A DNA stretch of 10,159 nt, from assembly GCA_046259385.1 (NCBI GenBank), contig JBJYWI010000173.1, positions 1 through 10,159 of the forward strand, read 5' to 3'. Source of the DNA: CAVWDI01 sp046259385. GTDB taxonomy: Bacteria > Chloroflexota > Anaerolineae > Anaerolineales > UBA4823. Under the pieces are notes generated by a model that was not told the DNA's origin, did no database searches, and saw nothing but the letters and a program-made list of their open reading frames with translations. Position 1 is the first letter of the stretch. Each line of letters begins with the position of its first letter. Positions 1 to 5,788 of this stretch are shown here, one piece after another. The translations under genes were made by a program, and so were the position numbers.

Positions 1-100
1 CCCGCTTAGTCTGTAAGAGAACCACCAGCGCAATCACCTGAGGCGGCTGCAAGGCCGCTGCGATAGCCAGCGGAATGAGGGACAAAATCAACTCAGTCAT
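1..100 (-). CDS. GAP/Sap-family membrane protein, N-terminal fragment (cut by window edge)
   Basis: Reading the minus strand from the ATG at 100-98 gives 33 residues, beginning MTELILSLIPLAIAAAL, that run off the left edge. The hydrophobic N-terminus followed by a Pro-rich turn (QPPQVIALVVLL) resembles the first helices of GAP/Sap-family proteins, six-helix membrane proteins linked in mycobacteria to surface glycolipid and sulfolipid export. It aligns residue by residue with the start of the protein at 1079-1729, sharing an IPLA core, an AA pair and a downstream LL, so the two look homologous. The start is well defined because an in-frame TAA lies at 106-104, one codon upstream. No strong ribosome binding site is visible. 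The family call rests on a short piece; the fact that it is a real coding start is firmer. Confidence 0.65.
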   Translation of the reverse strand, partial: MTELILSLIPLAIAAALQPPQVIALVVLLQTKR

Positions 101-207
101 GTATTATTCCACTTCCGATTCGTACAACGCAAATATATCTATCTTCTCCAACATCATATCATCGAAACTTTGCTTTAGGGGTGATGATGATAACTTGTGG
201 TCTCAAG

Positions 208-278
208 AAATTGAGATACGCCCACCAAATACACACCCTTTTGGTACTATCAAAAACCCAAAGAACAAACTAAATTAA
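208..278 (+). repeat. 71-bp direct repeat, copy 1
   Basis: This segment matches 2699-2769 in the same orientation at 68 of 71 positions by eye; the differences are at 238, 249 and 256. After a less alike middle part, similarity returns at about 345-362 (cctaaaacaagagagcgg), against a near copy at 2803-2821. This copy lies in the leader of the BI-1 gene and ends just before its ribosome binding site. No open reading frame explains it. It could be a small non-autonomous element, a duplicated promoter or leader, or a recombination scar. Confidence 0.9.
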
Positions 279-288
279 TAATCAGGAG

Positions 289-308
289 TTACGCAGTTGA
301 TTGCGTAA
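289..308. promoter_or_regulatory. 20-bp palindrome, possible operator
   Basis: TTACGCA and TGCGTAA form a perfect 7-bp inverted repeat around a 6-base centre (gttgat). It lies between the divergent start codons at 100 and 375 and is absent from repeat copy 2. Symmetry, size and position suit a site for a dimeric regulator. No T-run follows, so a terminator is unlikely. It could also be the tip of a small mobile element. No regulator gene is visible nearby. Confidence 0.35.
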
Positions 309-374
309 GTCCAATAATAAAACGTTCCGTTAAATTTTGATGATCCTAAAACAAGAGAGCGGAGGGATTCAATT

Positions 375-1067
375 ATGGCCACTACAACCAGCATGCAAAC
401 AAAAAGTGATGTCCGTATCAACCGTTATCTGGCTCTAGTCTATATGATCATGGCCGTGGGGATGCTCGTGACAGCCCTGGTCGCTACCCAGGTCAGTACC
501 AACGAAGAGCTAATCATGCGCATCGTGTTCGATCCCTGGTTCGCCTTTGGATTGTTCATAATCCAGATTGTTATTGTGGTGCTGCTCAGCGCCGCTGTCA
601 TGCGCCTGTCACCGGCTATCGCCTTTTTGTTCTTCCTTTTCTATTCCGCCCTGACCGGCCTCAGTATCTCTGGTATCTTTCTTTTCTACACTCAAAGCGT
701 TATCGCTCACACCTTCTGGATCGCAGCCGGAATGTTCTTCCTGACTAGCATCATCGGGCTTCTGGTCAAGCGTGACCTGAGCGGTCTTGGTCTGTTTCTG
801 CTGATGATGCTCATGGGGTGGATCTTTTCTGGCATCTTCCTGTGGATCTTTCCCTTCTCTCAAGGGCTGAACCAGGCCTATAATTTCACTGGCATTCTGA
901 TCTTTGCCGCCCTCACCGTTTGGGATACCCAGCGCCTCAAAGAACTGGCCAAGCAGTTGGAGGGCCGCCAGGGTATGGGCGGGCTGGTCGTTCTGGGTGC
1001 ACTCTCCCTCTATCTGGATTTCATCAACCTCTTCCTGTTGCTTCTGCGCACCAGCCGGCGTCGATAA
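375..1067 (+). CDS. Bax inhibitor-1 (BI-1/YccA/YetJ) family membrane protein
   Basis: The product has 230 residues and about seven hydrophobic helices, the usual size and layout of bacterial BI-1 (UPF0005/TMBIM) proteins, some of which are pH-sensitive calcium leak channels or interact with the FtsH protease. Family marks are YSALTGLSISGIFLFY (about 90-105), ILIFAALTVWDTQRLK (about 174-189) and the last helix GALSLYLDFINLFLLLLR (about 208-225). Asp184 and Asp215 are the likely equivalents of the two acidic pH-sensing residues described in Bacillus subtilis YetJ; this is an inference from position. The start is clear: GGAGGG at 361-366 lies 8 bases before the ATG. The stop codon at 1065-1067 overlaps the ribosome binding site of the next gene, so the two are probably co-transcribed and may be translationally coupled. 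The physiological role here is unknown. Confidence 0.88.
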   Translation: MATTTSMQTKSDVRINRYLALVYMIMAVGMLVTALVATQVSTNEELIMRIVFDPWFAFGLFIIQIVIVVLLSAAVMRLSPAIAFLFFLFYSALTGLSISGIFLFYTQSVIAHTFWIAAGMFFLTSIIGLLVKRDLSGLGLFLLMMLMGWIFSGIFLWIFPFSQGLNQAYNFTGILIFAALTVWDTQRLKELAKQLEGRQGMGGLVVLGALSLYLDFINLFLLLLRTSRRR

Positions 1068-1072
1068 GGAGG
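1065..1072 (+). promoter_or_regulatory. Strong Shine-Dalgarno site serving an ATC start
   Basis: TAAGGAGG matches eight bases of the anti-Shine-Dalgarno complement and includes the BI-1 stop codon TAA. It is followed by ACCACC and then ATC at 1079, a 6-base spacing that is near ideal. No ATG, GTG or TTG lies at a usable distance in this frame; the first is a TTG at 1091, 18 bases away. This site decides the start of the downstream gene. Confidence 0.75.
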
Positions 1073-1078
1073 ACCACC

Positions 1079-1729
1079 ATCACACAGGTATTGATCAACT
1101 TTATCCCACTGGCGCTGGCAGCCTTCTCTCCTCTGGGGATAACACTGGTCATCTTTCTACTCACATCGCAGAATGGAGTGAGGAAGACCCTCGCTTATTT
1201 GATCTCGCAAACTCTGGCATTCGCTATTTGGAGCATCATTTTTCTTCATCTCTCCCTTGAGTTTGCAAAACCCCAGGTGTCTGATTCCAGCGGGGTACGG
1301 GAGACTCTTCGTATTTTTCTCGGCATTATCTTACTGGTGTTTGCGGTTCGGATCTTACTTACCGGTCAGGACCCAGATGCGCTGCCCCTGAAATGGAGAT
1401 CTTTTATAGATCGAATCAATGCGATCGCACTGTTCTTCGTCAACCTTTTCCTCTCATTGATACAACTTCGGTTTGTCATACTGATTATGCTCGGCGTGGA
1501 TATGATCCACTCAGCCCAGCTCCCGCAGGTATCGATTTTCATCAGTTCGCTGGTTTTGCTCATCGTTCTATTATGGTCTCAATTTGTGCCGCTGGTGGTA
1601 TTCCTGGTATTTGGAAAACAGCGAGAGCTGGCGCTAAAGAATCTAGAGGGCTGGATGACAAGGAATGCACGCTATATTAACTCAGCTTTCTTAGGAGGCC
1701 TGGGATTATTTCTGGTTTTGGGAATGTGA
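1079..1729 (+). CDS. GAP/Sap-family six-helix membrane protein, apparent ATC start
   Basis: The product has 216 residues and about six hydrophobic helices. It opens with FIPLALAAFSPLGITLVIFLL, a helix, Pro-rich turn and helix arrangement typical of GAP/Sap-family proteins. Relatives in mycobacteria help place glycopeptidolipid or sulfolipid at the cell surface; the substrate here is unknown. The start is unusual. The reading frame is open well upstream inside the BI-1 gene, but the only codon correctly spaced from the strong TAAGGAGG is ATC at 1079. Starting there lines the protein up with the ATG start of the homologue at 1-100 (xTxxLIxxIPLAxAA pattern). ATC initiation is rare, so a real ATC start, a sequencing error for ATG, or a mutation are all possible. 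The next gene starts 25 bases after the stop. The family call is moderately sure and the membrane nature very sure. Confidence 0.75.
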   Translation: MTQVLINFIPLALAAFSPLGITLVIFLLTSQNGVRKTLAYLISQTLAFAIWSIIFLHLSLEFAKPQVSDSSGVRETLRIFLGIILLVFAVRILLTGQDPDALPLKWRSFIDRINAIALFFVNLFLSLIQLRFVILIMLGVDMIHSAQLPQVSIFISSLVLLIVLLWSQFVPLVVFLVFGKQRELALKNLEGWMTRNARYINSAFLGGLGLFLVLGM

Positions 1730-1754
1730 TCGAATTGTCAAGCGGAGACTATCC

Positions 1755-2561
1755 TTGATCGATGAATTCTCTCTGCTTTCCTTGAATACCTTTGGCATCC
1801 CATTTTTCCTGAGTTGGGGACGCCTGATAAGGCTGGCAAAACATCTTGAGCGATTGGGCCCCACGATTATTTGTTTACAAGAGATCCAGCAAAATGCCTA
1901 CATTCCCCTTCTGATTCGGTGCCTACCAACCTATCCTTACCGGGCTATTTTCCCGCATATCTATGCTCCCAAAGGTGGATTGGGAATATTTTCGCGCATA
2001 CCCCTAACCAAGCAGCAGTTCGAACCCTACCCGGATCGCGGGCTGCGTTATTTCATCACTTTCGCCGACTGGGCGCTTTTCAAAGGAGTGTTGGTTAGCC
2101 GTCTGCGAACGAAAGGGGTAGATGTTTTCGTTCTAAACACACATATGAATGCCAATTACAGCGGGGATTGGCATCCCAGGAATCCGTTGGCACTCGTCCA
2201 ACGCAGACAGATACAAAAGATCTCTGTCTTGCTGAAAAAAATGCCGGGAGAGGCTTTGATCATCTTGTGCGGAGACTTGAATTTTCCGCGTGCATCCTCC
2301 CTTTACGAAGAAGTGGTGGTGAAAAATGGGTTGACTGACCCCTTGAGAGATGACCCCAGGCCAACATATCGACCTTTCCCACTAGTTCCGTCACAATGGA
2401 AAACTTCTCTGGATTACATTTTGTATCGTCTTCCTCATGAGAAGAATTTCCAAACACAAGCCGACATCATTCTGGTAGAAGATGCGAGCCAAAAGAACAT
2501 CTTTCGACGCTTCCTGAGCGATCATTGTGCTCTGAAATTGAATATCAGTATTACATCGTAA
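1755..2561 (+). CDS. Endonuclease/exonuclease/phosphatase (EEP) family hydrolase
   Basis: The 268-residue protein shows the EEP (exonuclease III / DNase I / sphingomyelinase-like) motifs in order: SLNTFG with Asn11, CLQEIQ with the metal-binding Glu43, GGLGIFSR at 74-81, LNTHM with Asn128 and His130, GDLN at 173-176, LDYIL at 219-223 and SDHCAL with Asp256 and His257. This set of catalytic and Mg-binding residues is complete, so an active phosphodiesterase or phosphatase is expected. The substrate cannot be read from sequence; nucleic acid, sphingomyelin-like lipid and inositol phosphate are all used in the family. No signal peptide is evident, although residues 14-20 are hydrophobic. The start is a TTG at 1755 with GGAG at 1744-1747, spaced 7 bases. 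It is the third gene of the BI-1/GAP unit and is followed by a terminator-like hairpin. Confidence 0.88.
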   Translation: MIDEFSLLSLNTFGIPFFLSWGRLIRLAKHLERLGPTIICLQEIQQNAYIPLLIRCLPTYPYRAIFPHIYAPKGGLGIFSRIPLTKQQFEPYPDRGLRYFITFADWALFKGVLVSRLRTKGVDVFVLNTHMNANYSGDWHPRNPLALVQRRQIQKISVLLKKMPGEALIILCGDLNFPRASSLYEEVVVKNGLTDPLRDDPRPTYRPFPLVPSQWKTSLDYILYRLPHEKNFQTQADIILVEDASQKNIFRRFLSDHCALKLNISITS

Positions 2562-2606
2562 GGTTGCATTACTGATGCGCATTCACTACCAAAAATAACC
2601 GAAAAA

Positions 2607-2640
2607 ATGGGTGTACGTGGGGGCGTACGCCCATAATTTT
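2607..2640 (+). terminator. Terminator-like hairpin after the EEP gene
   Basis: Arms at 2607-2617 and 2624-2634 pair over 11 bp with one G-T wobble, around the loop tggggg. The tail AATTTT at 2635-2640 and the A-run before the stem suit an intrinsic terminator that could work in both directions. It lies 46 bases after the EEP stop codon. The T-run is short, so efficiency is uncertain. Confidence 0.5.
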
Positions 2641-2698
2641 GGGATTTTCCTGGGATTTTGCGCTGTAATATTAAAGCGTTGATAAATCGTAGTTTGAC

Positions 2699-2769
2699 AA
2701 ATTGAGATACGCCCACCAAATACACACCTTTTTGGTACTGTCAAAATCCCAAAGAACAAACTAAATTAA
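2699..2769 (+). repeat. 71-bp direct repeat, copy 2
   Basis: This is the second copy of the 208-278 repeat, in the same orientation and offset by 2491 bases, with three mismatches. The following ~50 bases are a shortened version of the copy 1 leader, ending in caagtgagcgg at 2811-2821 where copy 1 has caagagagcgg. Here it lies 163 bases before the next start codon, so that tail no longer serves as a ribosome binding site, which suggests the leader was copied from copy 1 or an ancestor. Confidence 0.9.
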
Positions 2770-2931
2770 ATAATAGAAGTTCCGCGGCTGAAAGTTGATA
2801 GGCCTGAAAACAAGTGAGCGGTGTAAACCTGCCTCTCGTCTTCAGTCTGTTCACACTCGATACTTCATTAAAAATACAGATGCACTGACTGGTTTGCATT
2901 CCTAACCCTGATTATATAAAAGGACAGACTC

Positions 2932-4941
2932 ATGAAATTTACAAGGCGCAGAATTTTTCAGGCAATTTCCATTTTGGTGGTTCAAGCCATCACGCTGATC
3001 CTGCTTCAGTCCTTTCTTGATGGATTACAAATTGAAACATTCTGGTCTGCGATTGGAGCTGCCCTGGCAATCATGCTGGCGCAGGTAATATTTGGTTTGA
3101 TTTTCATTGAGTTTCTTGCTCACCTGCCGGTCATCCTCTATCCAATCCTGACTTTTTTTATCAGTGGTAGTGCCGTACTCATCATCGGGAATCTGGTATC
3201 TGGTATCACGATCGAGGACATTGGAACGGGTATCTGGATAGTACTCACAATGACCCTGGTCAACTCAGCGTTGGGCGCGCTCCTGGCTATCGACGAGGAT
3301 GCTGCTTTTGACCGCCTGGTGACCGGCAGGATGGTGAAAAAGTTTGGCAAACCTACTGAAACGGATATTCCTGGTTTCATATTTCTTGAAGTCGATGGGT
3401 TGGGCGAGGAAATATTACGGAAAGCAGTCCAAGATGGATACATGCCTACCTTGCAACGCTGGTTGGACGAGGGTACGCACCATCTGGTCGGATGGGAAAC
3501 CGACTTTACCAGCCAGACCGGTGCGATGCAGACCGGTATCCTGTTAGGTAATAACAATGAGGTTCCAGCCTACCGCTGGTGGGACCGCGCCAATCAACGC
3601 ATCATCATGTCCGGCGATCCCCGGGATGCCTTAAAACTGGAAAAGAATCTGACCACCGGGAAAGGCTTGCTGTCCGAAGGCGGCGCATCGCGGGGGAATA
3701 TGTTTTCAGGGGATGCAACCGAAAGTATTCTCACTATGAGCACGGTGTTGAACCGAGAGCGGGCACGCGGTCCGGGTTTTTACTTCTACCTTTTCTCTCC
3801 GTATGTAGTGGTACGTCTGATCGCACATTTCGTAAAAGAGGTTGTCACGGAATGGATCGAACGTTGGCAGCAGAAGCGGCGCAAGGATAAATACATTGTT
3901 AGCGCCCGCAACCCTTTCTACGCATTCTTCCGTAGTTTCATGGGCCCCCTGATGCAGGATTTGGCCACCTACACAATCATCGGCGATGTGTTGAGAGGTG
4001 TTCCCGCAATGTATGGTCTGTTTGCAGGCTATGACGACCTGAGCCACTTCGCGGGGATGAGGTCCCCAGAAGCTTTCAAAGTATTGCATGAGACCGATCG
4101 TTATTTCGCCCGCATCCAACAGGCTACAGCCTATGCGCCGCGACCCTATCATATCGTTGTGCTTTCCGACCACGGCCAGAGCCTGGGGCCGACATTCGAA
4201 TCTGCCTATGGAGTTAACCTGGAAAACCTGGTCGATGCACTGATTGCCGGTGAAGGCGATGTCTATACCGCCCAGGGGACAGATGAAACCTGGGACAAAC
4301 TGCAGGTGCTTTTGACCGAATCGATCCAGGAAGATACACGCACGGCGAAAGTCTTACGCCGCATGTTCCGCAGCCGGACAAAAGATGATATTGTGCAGGT
4401 TGCTTCGGAAAGCGAAAGCGATGAAGTCGCCAGGGGGAAAAAGGTAGTTGTTGTTGGTTCTGGCTGTGCAGGCCTGATCTATTTCACCGGCATCGGAGAA
4501 AGAATGACTTATGAACAGATCCAGGAGGCTTACCCCGAACTGTTGCTCGGGTTGGTCAAACACCCGGGAATTGGTTTTGCCCTGGTGGACTCCAAAGAAA
4601 ATGGTCCAATGGTGCTTGGGAAAGGGGGCATCCACTTTTTGTCCGATGGCAAGGTGGAGGGTGAAGATCCCTTAATCCCATTTGGACCGAATGCAGCCAG
4701 GCACCTGAAACGCGAGAATGAGTTTTCAAGCTGTCCAGATATTCTTGTGAACACAACCTACGATCCTGAGACTGAGGAACTGCCCGGCTTCGAGAACCAG
4801 GTCAGCCATCACGGTGGGATTGGCGGGCCACAATGCCATCCGTTTTTGCTGCACCCAGCCAGTCTTCCTGTTGGGGAGGAACCGATCGTAACAGCCGTCG
4901 GCCTCCACAAGGTGTTACGGAGCTGGAGAGAACAAGTCTAA
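2932..4941 (+). CDS. YvlD/holin-like membrane domain fused to alkaline-phosphatase-superfamily domain
   Basis: The 669-residue protein has four hydrophobic helices in its first 121 residues (about 9-29, 37-58, 65-88, 99-121), resembling the YvlD/'phage holin 4' membrane domain. The rest looks like a metal-dependent phosphodiesterase/phosphatase of the alkaline phosphatase superfamily. Likely catalytic residues are Asp155 in FLEVDGLG, a Thr nucleophile (probably Thr196) in TSQTGAMQTG, Asp368/Asp369 and His372 in YDDLSHFAG, Asp413-His414 in LSDHG, and His626/His627 in VSHHGGIGG. There is no sulfatase CxPxR motif. The basic N-terminus and the basic stretch after helix 4 (RLVTGRMVKKFGK) suggest both ends are cytoplasmic. 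Residues 280-303 form a further hydrophobic patch followed by a very basic segment. Similar fusions are often annotated only as 'phage holin family protein'; substrate unknown. The start has AAAGGA 7 bases upstream. The SH3 gene follows 19 bases after the stop. Confidence 0.85.
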   Translation: MKFTRRRIFQAISILVVQAITLILLQSFLDGLQIETFWSAIGAALAIMLAQVIFGLIFIEFLAHLPVILYPILTFFISGSAVLIIGNLVSGITIEDIGTGIWIVLTMTLVNSALGALLAIDEDAAFDRLVTGRMVKKFGKPTETDIPGFIFLEVDGLGEEILRKAVQDGYMPTLQRWLDEGTHHLVGWETDFTSQTGAMQTGILLGNNNEVPAYRWWDRANQRIIMSGDPRDALKLEKNLTTGKGLLSEGGASRGNMFSGDATESILTMSTVLNRERARGPGFYFYLFSPYVVVRLIAHFVKEVVTEWIERWQQKRRKDKYIVSARNPFYAFFRSFMGPLMQDLATYTIIGDVLRGVPAMYGLFAGYDDLSHFAGMRSPEAFKVLHETDRYFARIQQATAYAPRPYHIVVLSDHGQSLGPTFESAYGVNLENLVDALIAGEGDVYTAQGTDETWDKLQVLLTESIQEDTRTAKVLRRMFRSRTKDDIVQVASESESDEVARGKKVVVVGSGCAGLIYFTGIGERMTYEQIQEAYPELLLGLVKHPGIGFALVDSKENGPMVLGKGGIHFLSDGKVEGEDPLIPFGPNAARHLKRENEFSSCPDILVNTTYDPETEELPGFENQVSHHGGIGGPQCHPFLLHPASLPVGEEPIVTAVGLHKVLRSWREQV

Positions 4942-4960
4942 TTTTAGTAAAGGAGAATCT

Positions 4961-5650
4961 ATGGAAGAGCAAACGAAAAGTAGAAGTACCTGGTGGACCA
5001 TTGTCCTGGTAGCGCTGGCGATCGTTGGCGTTTTTGCCATCGTTTTTTTGGTTAGCGGTGCATTCGCTCGTGCAGAACCTGAAGGCCCGGAAATTGAAGT
5101 ACCCCCTCCGCCAGAACCCAGTGGTCCCAGTGCAGTCGCCTTAGACGCAATCAATATTCGCAGCGGACCGGGAACGCAATATCCCAGTTATGGTGTTGCA
5201 CCCAAAGGAGCCACCGGAGAGGTGATTGGTGTCAATGGGACCAAGCAATGGTGGGTTGTAAAAGTGCCTGCCACGATCGATCCAAGCGGACAAGGGTGGG
5301 TCTCCAAACAATACGTTCAGGTCAGCAATGTTGATAACGTGCCAGTCATACCGGATCCACCGCTACCGCCACCTGTCGTACTCCCAATCCCCCCCATTTC
5401 ACAGCCATCTGCTACAGCATTGGATGTTATCTATATTCGCAGCGGACCAGGCGTGGAATACCCTGCCTACGGTTTGGGGCAAAAAGGGGCAACAGGCGAG
5501 GTGATCGGCGTCAGTGAAGATCGCCAATGGTGGGTGGTGAAATTACCCACTGACAAAGTTGCTGGCGGTCAGGGATGGGTATCCGCTGACTGGGTTGAAA
5601 CCAGCGGCGCAGAGAATGTGCCAGTGATTCCAGCGCCACCGGCACCATAA
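4961..5650 (+). CDS. Membrane-anchored protein with two SH3-type domains
   Basis: The 229-residue protein has a short charged N-terminus, one hydrophobic segment (about 11-34) that is a membrane anchor or uncleaved signal, a Pro-rich linker (about 40-56) and two tandem bacterial SH3 units at about 57-130 and 149-224. The units share NIRSGPG/YIRSGPG, KGATGEVIGV, QWWVVK, GQGWVS and a closing NVPVIP, roughly 60% identical by eye, pointing to an internal duplication. Pro-rich linkers follow each unit. Such SH3 domains usually act outside the cell and often bind peptidoglycan or other wall polymers; no enzymatic domain is present. The ribosome binding site AAAGGAG ends 5 bases before the ATG, and the gene lies 19 bases after the phosphatase-like gene, so the two are probably one operon. 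A role in tethering or sensing at the envelope is an inference. Confidence 0.85.
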   Translation: MEEQTKSRSTWWTIVLVALAIVGVFAIVFLVSGAFARAEPEGPEIEVPPPPEPSGPSAVALDAINIRSGPGTQYPSYGVAPKGATGEVIGVNGTKQWWVVKVPATIDPSGQGWVSKQYVQVSNVDNVPVIPDPPLPPPVVLPIPPISQPSATALDVIYIRSGPGVEYPAYGLGQKGATGEVIGVSEDRQWWVVKLPTDKVAGGQGWVSADWVETSGAENVPVIPAPPAP

Positions 5651-5665
5651 AGTGTAACTAAACCA

Positions 5666-5710
5666 GAGGAATTCCACCATAGTCTCTCAAACGGTTGTGG
5701 TGGAATCCTC
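5666..5710. terminator. Hairpin between convergent genes
   Basis: ATTCCACCA (5671-5679) and TGGTGGAAT (5698-5706) pair perfectly over 9 bp around an 18-base loop. GAGG (5666-5669) and CCTC (5707-5710) extend the stem past a single bulged A. It sits 16 bases after the SH3 stop codon and downstream of the antiporter on the other strand, where a shared terminator would be expected. No strong T-run follows on either strand, so the mechanism is unproven. Confidence 0.45.
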
Positions 5711-5788
5711 ATTGAATGAGAGCTCAGTCACTTCGGGTTGGACTGCGTTGAGTGGAAAGATGCAATCTAGATCAGCAGTAACCTGTCA

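Larger units (their letters stand above)
2562..2931. other. 370-bp gene-free stretch with hairpin and repeat copy 2
   Basis: No credible coding sequence lies here. In order it holds a terminator-like hairpin (2607-2640), a short tandem direct repeat (GGGATTTT twice, about 2641-2659), a TTGACA hexamer at 2694-2699 without a convincing -10 partner, repeat copy 2 (2699-2769) with a partly similar tail to about 2821, and about 110 bases of unremarkable AT-rich leader up to the next ribosome binding site (AAAGGA, about 2919-2924). Confidence 0.7.

Noticed and set aside
75..278. Small plus-strand open frame of 67 codons
   Set aside because: It overlaps the start of the minus-strand GAP gene and runs into the non-coding 71-bp repeat. 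It has no ribosome binding site and an unremarkable polar product.
281..310. Insertion-sequence end (gagttacgca motif)
   Set aside because: The motif recalls some insertion-sequence termini, but there is no transposase, no matching second end and no target-site duplication that I can see, so I kept it only as a palindrome.
920..1078. Longer reading of the second GAP protein from a start inside the BI-1 gene
   Set aside because: The open frame overlaps a well-supported gene, its product there is not membrane-like, and the homologue at the left edge starts at the position matching ATC 1079.
2913..2920. TATATAAA as a -10 promoter element for the phosphatase fusion gene
   Set aside because: It abuts the ribosome binding site, so a transcript starting there would have almost no leader, and no -35 element is correctly spaced.
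2932..3294. Phage holin, suggesting a prophage
   Set aside because: The holin-like helices are only the N-terminal part of a 669-residue protein with a phosphatase-type domain. No other phage gene is present.
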